The notes under the pieces: generated by a model
Seen by the model: only the letters and a program-made list of their open reading frames with translations
Databases searched by the model: none
What the model was told of the DNA's origin: nothing
Program-made: the position numbers and the translations under genes
Shown: piece by piece, positions 32,590 to 42,309 of the stretch
Layout: each line of letters begins with the position of its first letter
Numbering within the stretch: position 1 is the stretch's first letter
Source of the DNA: JAVJSD01 sp040219575
GTDB taxonomy: Bacteria; Planctomycetota; Planctomycetia; Pirellulales; Pirellulaceae
Direction of reading: 5' to 3'
Length of the DNA: 64,000 nucleotides
Assembly: GCA_040219575.1 (NCBI GenBank)
Contig: JAVJSD010000076.1
Location: 1-64,000, forward strand

Positions 32590-34707
32590 CTACCGCGGCG
32601 GATCGAGCGTCACGGTCAGCGTCACGTCCTTGCCGTCCCGCTTGACGACGACCGGCACCTTGTCGCCCGCCTTGTACTTCCGCAGGGCGCTGTCGATGTC
32701 CTCCAGCGAGCCGATCTTGCTCTCGCCGAACTTGACGATCACGTCGCCCGACTTGAGGCCGCCCCGCGACGCCGGACCGCCCTCGGCCACGCCCATCAAG
32801 GCGTAGCCTTCCACCTCCTGGCTGAAGTCGGGAATCGTGCCCAGGTAGGGCCGATCGCCGCCGCGCTGGGCCACCGCTTCACGCTTCACTTCGCGGTACT
32901 CGGGCCGCTTCTCGGCGCCGGCGATCGTTTCGACGATATCGGTCACAAACTCCGACACGCGAAGCATACCGGGCACGTTGATCTTGTCGGCGTCGTCGCT
33001 GGGCCGGTGGTAATCCTTGTGCGTGCCCGTGAACACGTGGAACACGGGAATCTTCTTGGCGTAGAACGACGAGTGGTCGCTGGGGCCGAAACCGCTGGGA
33101 TGCTTGGTGATCTTGAAGCCGTAGTCGGCATTCAGGTCGTCGATCAGCTTGTCGAACGTGTCGGCCGTGCCCGTTCCGTACACGATCAACTTGTCGTCGA
33201 CCAGCCGGCCCACCATGTCCATATTCACCATCGCCACCGTATTGGAAAGCGGGAACCGCGGTTCGCGCACGTAGCGGGCGCTGCCCAACAGGCCCCGCTC
33301 CTCGCCGGTGAAGGCGATGAACACGATCCGCCGAGCCGGCTTCTTGCCCGAGGAGGTGATCCGCCGGGCGACTTCCAGCAGGGCGGCGGTGCCAGAGGCG
33401 TTGTCGTCGGCGCCGTTGTGAATGTCTTTCGTCCACGGGGCGAGCGAGCCTTGGCCGCCGTATCCCAGATGATCGTAATGGGCGCCGACGATCACCGTCT
33501 CGTCGGCCAGCGGGCCTTCGCCATCGAGCACCGCCACGACGTTCTTCACGTCGCTTTGTTTGCGAATCACGTCGGCCTCGCCCTTGGCGGTCCATCCATC
33601 CAGCGGCGCGCTGACCGGCTCGAGCGTCTTGTCGATCTTTGCTTCCAGCGTCTTGAGGTCCTCGCCCAGGGCCTGCTTGATGAGGGGATCGACCACATCA
33701 CGGCTGACGAAGAACACGGGAAGGGTTTTGCGGCCATTGGCGCCGCCGGCGCCGCTGAAGGGAACCAGCGGGTCGAAATCCCGCTCGTTGAGTTTCGCGG
33801 CCAGCTCTTTGGTGAGTTCGGCCTTCTGGGCGATTTCGTCTCGCAGCTTGGCCAAGTCCTCCGGCCCGGCGTCCTTCGCGTCGCGGAGCGCATCGATCGC
33901 CTTGTCGAGATCCTCGACCGCTTTGTCGAAGGCGGCCTTGCCGGCCTTTTCCTGATTGACGAGCTCCTGCACGTCGTTCACCAGCAGCACCGCCGCCGCG
34001 CCGTGTTCGTAGGCATTGGCGATCTTTCGCGTGAAAAACGCGTGCGGCGTGTTGTCCGTTCCATTGAACACGCTATGCGGGTTGTTCTGCTGGGGCTCCT
34101 TGCGGAGGATGATCACGGCCTTCTCCTTCACGTCGAGGCCGGCGTACTCGTCGTACTCGAGATCCTTCTCCTTGGAGGTGATGCCGTAACCGACGAATAC
34201 CAGCGGCACGTCGAACGCGCCCGAACCGCCCAACGACAGCGGCGTGAAATTCTCGCCGAGCTTGAGTTTCTCGCTGTCCTTTTCGCCGGGCCCCATTAGC
34301 GTCAGGTGGTTTTTCTCCGGCGGCCCCATTTCCGCTTCGGTGGTGACCTTGAAATTCTGGAAGGGGGCGCCGTCGAACAGCCGCGTTTCCAGGCCCATTT
34401 CGGCGAACTGGTCGGCGATGAACTGGGCCGCCTTGTCGATCCCCTCGGTGCCGATGCCGCGGCCTTCCCACGCGTCGGAGGCCAGCTTCGTGACATCGTT
34501 GTTCAATCGCTTTTCGGCCGCCGCGGCGGATTCGCTCTTGGCGGCCTCTTTCTCGGCGCACGCGCCGTCCCTGATCAGGGCGGCCCCGACTAGGGTTGTG
34601 CTCAGCAGCAGCGCGACGAGCATCGACGCCTGGGGCCTACCACGGCGGCACGCGCGCGGGCAGGCGAACAAGGACGACCAGGCATGGCTGGGGCGGACGA
34701 CGCTCAT
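32590..34707 (-). CDS. M28 zinc aminopeptidase with PA and PDZ domains (705 aa)
   Basis: Exported metallopeptidase. A signal region (SMLVALLLSTTLVGAALI) precedes residue 55. A PA-like domain covers about 150-260 (DVPLVFVGYGITSKEKDLEY). The M28 core at about 395-590 shows VIVGAHYDHLGYGGQG, IHNGADDNASGTAALLEVAR, IAFTGEERGLLGSARYVREP and GPSDHSSFYAKKIPVFHVFT, supplying His/Asp/Glu/Asp/His for two zincs. A C-terminal PDZ domain (about 625-700) has LMGVAEGGPASRGGLKSGDV. A long charged insert at about 270-350 lies between PA and catalytic parts. ATG 34707 has GAGG nearby. Confidence 0.92.
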   Translation of the reverse strand: MSVVRPSHAWSSLFACPRACRRGRPQASMLVALLLSTTLVGAALIRDGACAEKEAAKSESAAAAEKRLNNDVTKLASDAWEGRGIGTEGIDKAAQFIADQFAEMGLETRLFDGAPFQNFKVTTEAEMGPPEKNHLTLMGPGEKDSEKLKLGENFTPLSLGGSGAFDVPLVFVGYGITSKEKDLEYDEYAGLDVKEKAVIILRKEPQQNNPHSVFNGTDNTPHAFFTRKIANAYEHGAAAVLLVNDVQELVNQEKAGKAAFDKAVEDLDKAIDALRDAKDAGPEDLAKLRDEIAQKAELTKELAAKLNERDFDPLVPFSGAGGANGRKTLPVFFVSRDVVDPLIKQALGEDLKTLEAKIDKTLEPVSAPLDGWTAKGEADVIRKQSDVKNVVAVLDGEGPLADETVIVGAHYDHLGYGGQGSLAPWTKDIHNGADDNASGTAALLEVARRITSSGKKPARRIVFIAFTGEERGLLGSARYVREPRFPLSNTVAMVNMDMVGRLVDDKLIVYGTGTADTFDKLIDDLNADYGFKITKHPSGFGPSDHSSFYAKKIPVFHVFTGTHKDYHRPSDDADKINVPGMLRVSEFVTDIVETIAGAEKRPEYREVKREAVAQRGGDRPYLGTIPDFSQEVEGYALMGVAEGGPASRGGLKSGDVIVKFGESKIGSLEDIDSALRKYKAGDKVPVVVKRDGKDVTLTVTLDPPR

Positions 34708-35248
34708 AAAAAGGGACCTCGCGTTGCTGGGGAGGATGACGATCGAAGGGAAAGCGCCGGGGGGGCCGCGCGGCGGGAAAGTGACAGCAAACCGGGAAGC
34801 GGCAGTGGCTTACGACTCAATTCTTGTCGCTGCCGGGCTTTCCGTCAACCATTTCCGTCGCGAGTTGGTGATTCAGGGTTTTTCGGGCCGCCAGATTTCG
34901 GTTTTGACACGTCGCACGGCCCTCGCTATTCTCTGCCCCGCCTGACCTTGGTACGGCAAGACACGGAAGTCGCGCCGGCAAGCGTCAGTACTCGCCACAA
35001 GCACGCCAGGGGGGTGTCGCGGCCGAGTCCGCGACCTGGCTTGGGGCATCCCGCCGCCGAGATTCGTCCAAAGTCCAGCAGCACAAGCCGCGGAGACTCC
35101 GCCGGTACCTCCGTTACGACTTGCAAACCTCGCGGGCCATTGGCCCTCGGCACTCGGTTTGCCCGTCCGCGCGGAGACGCCCACGGTGTTCGAGATTTCG
35201 GTCGCGCGGAACGTATTGACATCCCACAGCGCACAGGGAGGTGCCGCT
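34708..35248. other. 541-bp intergenic region, no gene seen
   Basis: It holds a GTCGCGG/CCGCGAC hairpin near 35,015-35,035 and the divergent promoters of the peptidase and receiver genes. No other structure is apparent. Confidence 0.4.
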
Positions 35249-35659
35249 TTGATTCCCAGTCGGTTTGACTCCGCACCGCAGAGCGTGCTGATTGTCGATT
35301 GCAGCGAGGAATCGCGAGAGGTGCTGCGGACCGTGCTGGGCAAGCGCGGGCTGCAGATTCTCGAGGCCACCGAAGCGCGCCAGGGCCTGGAACTGGCTCG
35401 GCGTCATCATCCGGGCGTGATCGTGCTCGACCTGGAAACGGAGTCGGCCGACGACGAAACCGTCCGCGATCAGTACGACGTGCAATCGACGCGCGCCGGA
35501 ACATCGCTGGTCGTGTTGGGCCGATCCGTGCGCAGCGCCCCCGCGCGAGGAGCGATTGTCCCTAAGCCCTACCACTTTGCGCCGCTGATCCGTAAAATCG
35601 AGGAGTTACTCGACTTGGCGTTACCGGACGAGCGGACCCAGGCCGAGAGCGTCGCTTGA
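35249..35659 (+). CDS. Stand-alone response regulator receiver domain (136 aa)
   Basis: Phosphoacceptor protein without an output domain. The TTG start at 35249 sits 6 bp after GGGAGGTG. The receiver landmarks are VLIVDCSEES (acidic pocket), GVIVLDLETE (phosphorylated Asp), TSLVVLGRSV and the conserved Lys in VPKPYHFAPL. It precedes the FHA-GAF kinase gene by 181 bp on the same strand, so the two may form a pair, although spacing does not prove this. Confidence 0.8.
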   Translation: MIPSRFDSAPQSVLIVDCSEESREVLRTVLGKRGLQILEATEARQGLELARRHHPGVIVLDLETESADDETVRDQYDVQSTRAGTSLVVLGRSVRSAPARGAIVPKPYHFAPLIRKIEELLDLALPDERTQAESVA

Positions 35660-35840
35660 TTCTCCCCGTCGGCCGTGGAAGGCGTCGTCCAAGAGGACGC
35701 CCGCCTGCGACGTCTGGGCGGATGCCGGTGGACCAGGCGACACGACTGGCATCAGTGGACGGCCGGGCGAGATTCCCCTCGAGCATGAATCGCGCCGAGG
35801 GTGGCTGTGCGATCGCTCGCCGCCTGGAGGATACGGCGCG

Positions 35841-37529
35841 GTGTCTTCGCTTTTTGTAATCAAAGGCCGGGACCAGGGAAAACGGTTCGAACTCGTCGAC
35901 CGCGTCTTGGGCGTGGGCCGCGACCGCACCAATCCCATTCAGCTCAACGACGCCGAGGTCTCGCGCCGGCACGCCGAACTGCGGGCCGACGACAGCGGCT
36001 TCTACATCGTCGACCTGAACAGCGCCAACGGCACGTACGTCAACTTCGAGCGCGTCACGCATACCGAACTACGCAGCGGCGACAAGCTGCAACTCGGCCG
36101 GACGTTGATGCTCTACACTTCCGACGACGGCTCGTCGCTCGATTACGCCAGCGGCGTCGACATCATCTCGCAGAATCAGGCCGAGAACTCCCGCATCGTC
36201 CGCACCATGGGCCAGGAGGAGGGAAGCCAGATCCTCCACCCGCTCGATCAGTCGGAGACGCCCTGGCTGGCGCGGGCCCGCAGCAATCTGCAGATCATGT
36301 ACCGCACGGCGCTCGCCGTCAGCCACACGCTCGACATCGAGCAACTGCTGCACCGCATCATGGAGCTGATCTTCGAATGGGTCGAGGTCGATCGTGGTTG
36401 CATCATGCTGGTCGACCAGGAGACCGACGAGTTGGAGGCCAAGGTGGTGCAGCACCGCCAGGGCGTGTCGAACACCGAGAGCATCCAGATCAGCCGCACG
36501 ATCGTCGAATACGTCATGGAGCGCAAGGAAGGCGTGCTGACCAGCGACGCCCGCGACGACGAACGTTGGGATCCCGGGGGCAGCATCGTCAAGCTGGGCG
36601 TCCGCGAGGCGATTTGCGTGCCGATGCAAGGCCGTTACGGCATCGTGGGGCTCGTCTACATCGACACCTTCACGCCGCCCGGACGCATGCTTCCCGGCCG
36701 CCCCAGCAAGAAGCTCTCCGAGGAGCACCTCAAGCTGATGGTGGCGATCGGCCACCAGGCCGCGCTGGCCGTCGAGGACACGTCGTACTACTCCGCCATG
36801 GTGCAGGCCGAGCGACTGGCGGCCATGGGCCAGACGATCGCGACGCTCTCCCACCATGTGAAGAACATCCTGCAAGGCATCCGCGGCGGCAGCTACCTCA
36901 TCGACGAGGGGCTCAAGACCGAAGAGACCGACATGGTCCGCACCGGCTGGCGGATGGTCGAGAAAAACCAGGAGAAGATCTCCAACCTGGTGATGGACAT
37001 GCTCACTTTCAGCAAGGAACGCAAGCCGGAACTTGTCGCCGCCAACATGAATCAGGTGGCCGGCGACGTCGTCGAACTGATGCAGGCCCGCGCTCGGGAA
37101 GCCAAGGTCGAACTGAATTGGCGGCCCGCCGAGGTGATGCCTGAATTGACGTTCGATCCCGAGGGATTGCACCGCGCCATCTTGAACGTGGTCACCAACG
37201 CGATCGACGCCTGCGAGAAGGTCGAAGGCGCCTCGGTCACGATCGCCACCGAGTACTCCGCGGAGGAGAAGGCCGTCCGTGTGATCGTCTCCGACACCGG
37301 CGAGGGCATCGAGCCCGACGACCTCCGAAAGATCTTCTCCGTTTTCGAATCGAAGAAGGGCGCCCGGGGCACCGGCCTCGGGCTGCCGGTGAGCCAGAAG
37401 ATTCTGCACGAACATAGCGGCGACATCCACGTCACCAGCCAGCCGCGGGCCGGCAGTAGCTTCACGCTCGAGCTTCCCGCCGTCCCGCCGGAACGCCCCT
37501 CCTCGGGCGAAACCATGAGCGGCCGCTAA
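35841..37529 (+). CDS. FHA-GAF sensor histidine kinase (562 aa)
   Basis: Cytoplasmic signalling kinase with no membrane segments. The GTG at 35841 has GGAGG upstream. The FHA domain (about 20-90) has GVGRDRTNPIQLNDAEVSRR and LNSANGTYVNFERV. The GAF domain (about 165-300) has DRGCIMLVDQETDELEAKVV. The kinase H-box LSHHVKNILQGIRGG places His near 337. The ATPase domain has NVVTNAIDACEKVE, VIVSDTGEGIEPDD and GARGTGLGLPVSQKIL. An N-terminal FHA suggests recruitment to phosphothreonine proteins, linking Ser/Thr kinases with two-component signalling. Confidence 0.9.
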   Translation: MSSLFVIKGRDQGKRFELVDRVLGVGRDRTNPIQLNDAEVSRRHAELRADDSGFYIVDLNSANGTYVNFERVTHTELRSGDKLQLGRTLMLYTSDDGSSLDYASGVDIISQNQAENSRIVRTMGQEEGSQILHPLDQSETPWLARARSNLQIMYRTALAVSHTLDIEQLLHRIMELIFEWVEVDRGCIMLVDQETDELEAKVVQHRQGVSNTESIQISRTIVEYVMERKEGVLTSDARDDERWDPGGSIVKLGVREAICVPMQGRYGIVGLVYIDTFTPPGRMLPGRPSKKLSEEHLKLMVAIGHQAALAVEDTSYYSAMVQAERLAAMGQTIATLSHHVKNILQGIRGGSYLIDEGLKTEETDMVRTGWRMVEKNQEKISNLVMDMLTFSKERKPELVAANMNQVAGDVVELMQARAREAKVELNWRPAEVMPELTFDPEGLHRAILNVVTNAIDACEKVEGASVTIATEYSAEEKAVRVIVSDTGEGIEPDDLRKIFSVFESKKGARGTGLGLPVSQKILHEHSGDIHVTSQPRAGSSFTLELPAVPPERPSSGETMSGR

Positions 37530-37967
37530 AGCGGCTCCGCTTCAAGCGAGAGAGCAACACGCGAGAGAGCAAGCACGCGAGAATTCGCAAAGCCGGCCGC
37601 CAATCCACACCTTTTGGGGTGTATGGCCCATGAATCTCGAGATTCGCACTGTTTTTTGGTCGTCTGCCCGCGGAAAACCGTCGCAATCTCGGCTGCCGAA
37701 ACCCTGCGGCGGCCTGCGCGGCCGTCACGGCGATGCAACGTGCCGCGCCGGAAAGCCGACCGGGCCTTTACGGATCGGCGGTCCTGGCGAACAATACGAA
37801 AGAACGTGCAGGATCGCGACGCAACCTCCGCGTCGCCCCCGGCGGCCTGATCGTTCTAAGTGCCGCATCCCGCTCCCTAGCGGGCTAGAGTCTCTTACTT
37901 CCTTCCTGCACCGTCCCCAACAATCACCCGACCATCCTTCCCGCCTCTCGCACGGAAGAACCAGCCC
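37530..37967. other. 438-bp intergenic region before aceE, no gene seen
   Basis: GAATCTCGAGATTC, a 14-bp perfect palindrome at about 37,631-37,644, stands upstream of the pyruvate dehydrogenase genes and could be an operator. Otherwise nothing is recognised. Confidence 0.4.
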
Positions 37968-40706
37968 ATGGCTGACGCCGAAACTGTAGATAACAAAAAG
38001 ACTTCCGACGAACCGCTCACGGATTCGTATTTGGCCCATTCGCTCGACGCCGACCCGGTCGAGACGTCTGAGTGGCTCGATTCGCTGGAATACGTGCTCG
38101 GCAGCCGAGGTCCGGATCGAGCCCGCTACCTGCTCAGCGTGCTCGAGCAGAAGGCCCGGGCCGAGGGCGTCGATTTGCCGATCGCCTCCAACACGCCCTA
38201 CATCAACACCATCCACGCCGACAAGCAGCCCCGCTACCCGGGCAACCGGGAGATCGAGCGCCGCATCAAGAGCTTCATTCGCTGGAACGCGATGGCGATG
38301 GTCACCCGGGCCAACAAGGAATTCCCGGGCATCGGCGGCCACATTTCGAGTTTCGCTTCCTCGGCCACGCTGTATGAGGTCGCGTTCAACCACATCTTCA
38401 AAGGCCGCGGCGACGACGGCTACTCGGGCGATCAGGTCTACTTCCAGGGGCACGCCTCCCCGGGGATTTACTCTCGCGCCTTTCTCGAAGGCCGCATCAG
38501 CGAAGAAAACCTGAATTACTTTCGCCGCGAGATCGTCTCCGACGGCAAGGGGTTGTCGTCGTATCCGCATCCCTGGCTGATGCCCGGCTTCTGGGAGTTT
38601 CCCACCGTCTCGATGGGACTCGCCCCGATCATGGCGATTTACCAGGCGCGGTTCAACGAGTACCTGCGCGATCGCGGGCTGAAGGACACGTCGGGACAGC
38701 GTGTGTGGGCGTTCCTGGGCGACGGCGAGTGCGACGAGCCCGAGACGCTGGGTGCGATCACGCTCGCCGCGCGGGAGCATCTCGACAACCTGACGTTCGT
38801 CATCAACTGCAACTTGCAGCGGCTCGACGGCCCCGTCCGCGGCAACGGCAAGATCATCCAGGAACTGGAGGCCATCTTCCGCGGCGCCGGCTGGAACGTG
38901 ATCAAGGTCGTGTGGGGCGACGACTGGGACGCGCTGCTGGAGAAAGACGAACAGGGCCTGCTGGTCAAACGCATGGGCGAGGTCGTCGACGGGGAATTCC
39001 AGAAGTACGCCGCCTCGTCGGGCGGCTACATCCGCGAGCATTTCTTCGGCAAGTACCCCGAACTGCTGGAGATGGTGAAGACCTATTCCGACGAGAAGCT
39101 CGAAAAGATGCGCCGCGGCGGGCACGATCCCGAGAAGGTCTTCGCGGCCTACCAGGCGGCGCTGGATTGCAAGGGACGCCCCACCGTCATCCTGGCCAAG
39201 ACCATCAAAGGCTACGGACTGGGCGAGGCGGGCGAAGGCCGCAACGTGGCCCACAACCAGAAAAAGCTCAACGAGGAGGAACTGCTCGAGTTCCGCAACA
39301 AGTTCTCGATTCCGATTTCGGACGAAGAGGTGGCCAAGGCGCCGTTCTACAAACCGGCCGCCAACAGCACCGAGATGAAATACCTGCGCGCCAGGCGGAA
39401 GGAGTTGGGCGGCTACATGCCGAGCCGTCCGACGGAGCATCCCTTGATCGAGACGCCCGCCCTCGAAGACTACAAGGAGTTTCTCGGCGACAGCAAGGGC
39501 AAGGAGATGTCGACGACGATGGGGTTCGTCCGGCTGCTGACGAAACTCTGCCGCGACAAGACGATCGGCCGCAACATCGTGCCCATCGTCCCCGACGAGG
39601 CCCGCACCTTCGGCATGGAGGGCATGTTCCGACAGGTCGGCATCTACGCCCACGCCGGGCAGGTTTACGAGCCGGTCGATTCCGATCTGCTGCTGTATTA
39701 CAAGGAAGCCCGTGACGGACAGATTCTGGAAGAAGGAATCACCGAGGCGGGCGCCATGTCGTCGTTCATCGCGGCCGGCACTTCGTACTCGCAGCACGGG
39801 ATCAACATGATTCCGTTTTTCATCTACTACTCGATGTTCGGCTTCCAGCGGATCGGCGATCTGGTGTGGGCCGCCGCCGACTGCCGCGCCAAGGGCTTCA
39901 TGCTGGGCGGCACCGCGGGACGCACCACGCTCAACGGCGAGGGGCTGCAGCATCAGGACGGGCACAGCCTGCTCAACGCCATCGCCTTCCCCACGGTGCG
40001 GGCGTACGACCCGGCGTACGCCTACGAGACGACCGTCATCGTGATGGACGGCATCAAGCGGATGTACGGGTTGGGCGAACAGGCCATCTACTACATCACG
40101 CTGGAGAACGACAACTACGTGATGCCCGCCATTCCCGAGGAAGGCGACGTGGCGGAAGGCATCATCAAAGGGATGTACGCTCTCTCGTCGCGCGACGTCG
40201 AGGGAAGTCCGCACCGCGTGCAGTTGTTCGGCAGCGGCGCGATCCTTCGCTCGGTGCTCGAGGCGCAGGAGATCCTGGCCGAGAAATTCGGCGTCGCCAG
40301 CGATGTATGGAGCGTGACCAGCTACACGGAACTGCGCCGCGACGCGCACGCCTGCGAGCGGTGGAACATGCTGCATCCCGAAATGGAGCCGCGCCGCTCC
40401 TACGTCGAGACCGTGCTCGAGGGGCGTGAAGGCCCGTTCGTGGCCGCCTCGGATTATGTGCGGGCGCTGGCCGAACAACTCACGCCCTGGGTGCCCGGCG
40501 ACTACTTCGTGCTGGGCACCGACGGCATGGGACGCAGCGACACCCGGGAGGCGTTGCGGCGGCACTTCGAGGTCGACGCCGAGTGCATCACGCTCGCCGC
40601 CCTCTACCGCCTGATGAAGCAAGGCAAGCTGGATCGGGCGACCGTCGGCAAGGCCGTCGGCGAACTTGGCATCGATGCGAACAAACTCGACCCCTACTTT
40701 GCATAA
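37968..40706 (+). CDS. aceE: Pyruvate dehydrogenase E1, homodimeric type (912 aa)
   Basis: Decarboxylates pyruvate with thiamine diphosphate and acetylates the lipoyl group of E2. Full length for the proteobacterial-type E1 (about 890). Parts seen: RYPGNREIERRIKSFIRWNA, GGHISSFASSATLYEVAFNH, GDGECDEPETLGAI near residue 250 (diphosphate/Mg site), NLQRLDGPVRGNGKIIQELE, and the C-terminal half with IVPDEARTFGMEGMFRQVGI and GGTAGRTTLNGEGLQHQDGH. It is followed 54 bp later by the E2 gene, clearly an operon. No E3 gene is in the window. Confidence 0.96.
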   Translation: MADAETVDNKKTSDEPLTDSYLAHSLDADPVETSEWLDSLEYVLGSRGPDRARYLLSVLEQKARAEGVDLPIASNTPYINTIHADKQPRYPGNREIERRIKSFIRWNAMAMVTRANKEFPGIGGHISSFASSATLYEVAFNHIFKGRGDDGYSGDQVYFQGHASPGIYSRAFLEGRISEENLNYFRREIVSDGKGLSSYPHPWLMPGFWEFPTVSMGLAPIMAIYQARFNEYLRDRGLKDTSGQRVWAFLGDGECDEPETLGAITLAAREHLDNLTFVINCNLQRLDGPVRGNGKIIQELEAIFRGAGWNVIKVVWGDDWDALLEKDEQGLLVKRMGEVVDGEFQKYAASSGGYIREHFFGKYPELLEMVKTYSDEKLEKMRRGGHDPEKVFAAYQAALDCKGRPTVILAKTIKGYGLGEAGEGRNVAHNQKKLNEEELLEFRNKFSIPISDEEVAKAPFYKPAANSTEMKYLRARRKELGGYMPSRPTEHPLIETPALEDYKEFLGDSKGKEMSTTMGFVRLLTKLCRDKTIGRNIVPIVPDEARTFGMEGMFRQVGIYAHAGQVYEPVDSDLLLYYKEARDGQILEEGITEAGAMSSFIAAGTSYSQHGINMIPFFIYYSMFGFQRIGDLVWAAADCRAKGFMLGGTAGRTTLNGEGLQHQDGHSLLNAIAFPTVRAYDPAYAYETTVIVMDGIKRMYGLGEQAIYYITLENDNYVMPAIPEEGDVAEGIIKGMYALSSRDVEGSPHRVQLFGSGAILRSVLEAQEILAEKFGVASDVWSVTSYTELRRDAHACERWNMLHPEMEPRRSYVETVLEGREGPFVAASDYVRALAEQLTPWVPGDYFVLGTDGMGRSDTREALRRHFEVDAECITLAALYRLMKQGKLDRATVGKAVGELGIDANKLDPYFA

Positions 40707-40760
40707 CCTGCGACACCACGGCCCTCGCGCTGCCAGCGACGGCCACTCGAGAAAACCGAC

Positions 40761-42161
40761 ATGGCGATTGAAATCAAGCTCCCCGAGTTAGGCGATGGAA
40801 TCGAATCGGGCGACGTGCTCGACGTGCTGGTCAAGGAAGGCGACGTCATCAAGAAGGACCAGGGCATCGTCGAACTGGAGACCGACAAGGCGACGGTCGA
40901 AGTCCCCAGCACGCACGCCGGCAAGGTCACCAAGGTGATGGTCAAGACCGGCCAAAGCGTGCCGATCGGAGCGGCGCTGATCGCGATCGAAGCAGGCGCC
41001 GAGGCCGCGCCTTCCAAACCGGCCGACGAGACGCCGCCCGCGGAGGCCAAGCCGGCAAAGCAGGAGGCCGCCGCGCAAGAGGCGCCTCCCGCCGAACCCG
41101 AGCAGGTACAGGAAGACGAGGCGCCCGAACCGTCGCGGAAGCCCGAAGCCGCCGAGAGGGACGTCGAGCAGGCGAAACCCACGGCGCCCGCGAAGACGCC
41201 GGCCAAGAGCGCTCCGCAAGCCTCGCCGCCGGCCGCTCGCACTCCGCAGCCGGCCGAGTCGGCCGACGACGGCGATAGCGACGCCCATATCCCGGCGGGC
41301 CCCGCCGTGCGGCGATTCGCGCGCGAGGTGGGCGTCGATCTCAGCGGCGTGGCCGGCAGCGGCGAGTCGGGGCGCATCACCCGCGACGACGTGTTGGAGG
41401 TGGTCCGCCGCGGCACCGCCAACGTGAAGACGGCCGCGGGCAGCGAGACCGACGCCTGGGGGCCCGTCCGCATCGAGAAGCTGACGAAGATTCGCAAAAC
41501 GATCGCGAACAAGATGCTCGAATCGTGGTCGACCGTGCCCCGTGTCACCAACTTCGACGACGCCGACATCACCGAACTCGAGGACTTCCGCCAGTCGAGC
41601 AAGGCCGACTACGCCGACCGCGGCATCAAGCTCACGTCGATGCCGTTCGTGATCAAGGCGGTCGCCATGGCGTTGCGCAGGCATCCCGTGCTCAACGCCT
41701 CGCTCGACATGGAAAACGGGCAGGTGATCTACAAGAACTACGTGAATGTGGGCATCGCGGTCGATTCGGAGCGTGGTCTCGTTGTGCCGGCGCTGCGGCA
41801 CGCCGACAAACTCACGATCCCGGAGATCGCCGGCGACCTGGCGGAACTGGCCCGCAAGGTGCGCGAGGGCGACTACGCCATCGACGACCTGCGCGGCGGC
41901 ACATTCACCATCAGCAACCTGGGCGCGATCGGCGGAACGTACTCCACGCCGATCATCAATGTGCCGGAGGTGGCGATCCTGCTGCTCGGCCGCTCGCGCA
42001 AGATGCCCGTGGTGATCGGCGACAAGGTCGAGATTCGCCTGATGATGCCGCTCAGCATTTCGTACGACCATCGCCTGGTCGACGGCGCCGCCGCCGGCCG
42101 CTTCCTCAACGACGTGATCGGCTACCTCAAAGCGCCCAGCCGTTTGCTGCTGGCCCCGTAA
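40761..42161 (+). CDS. aceF: Dihydrolipoamide acetyltransferase E2 (466 aa)
   Basis: Core of the pyruvate dehydrogenase complex, moving acetyl from lipoate to CoA. One lipoyl domain at residues 1-75 has the lipoylated Lys in VELETDKATVE. A long Ala/Pro/Glu linker covers 80-170. The E1/E3-binding domain at about 178-215 (PAGPAVRRFAREVGVDLSGV, GSGESGRITRDDV) precedes the catalytic domain 235-466 with the active-site pattern SYDHRLVDGAAAGRFLNDVI. A single lipoyl domain differs from the three of E. coli AceF. Confidence 0.95.
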   Translation: MAIEIKLPELGDGIESGDVLDVLVKEGDVIKKDQGIVELETDKATVEVPSTHAGKVTKVMVKTGQSVPIGAALIAIEAGAEAAPSKPADETPPAEAKPAKQEAAAQEAPPAEPEQVQEDEAPEPSRKPEAAERDVEQAKPTAPAKTPAKSAPQASPPAARTPQPAESADDGDSDAHIPAGPAVRRFAREVGVDLSGVAGSGESGRITRDDVLEVVRRGTANVKTAAGSETDAWGPVRIEKLTKIRKTIANKMLESWSTVPRVTNFDDADITELEDFRQSSKADYADRGIKLTSMPFVIKAVAMALRRHPVLNASLDMENGQVIYKNYVNVGIAVDSERGLVVPALRHADKLTIPEIAGDLAELARKVREGDYAIDDLRGGTFTISNLGAIGGTYSTPIINVPEVAILLLGRSRKMPVVIGDKVEIRLMMPLSISYDHRLVDGAAAGRFLNDVIGYLKAPSRLLLAP

Positions 42162-42167
42162 TCCACG

Positions 42168-42295
42168 TACGAAGGACATTCTTGTCCGTCGGTGTCGAGA
42201 ATGATGGAAGGGGGCCGCCGAGATCGGTGCTTGGCCAGCGGAAAGCGGTCGTCCAACCGGATGACGTTTTCGACGGACGAGGACGTCCGTTGTGC
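42168..42295. repeat. Degenerate GGACGTCC-type inverted repeats after aceF
   Basis: AAGGACATTCTTGTCCGTCG and, about 100 bp on, GACGGACGAGGACGTCCGTT. They separate convergent genes and resemble the 19,590 and 32,510 palindromes. Confidence 0.45.
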
Positions 42296-42309
42296 CAGGC
42301 CTCGCTGCA

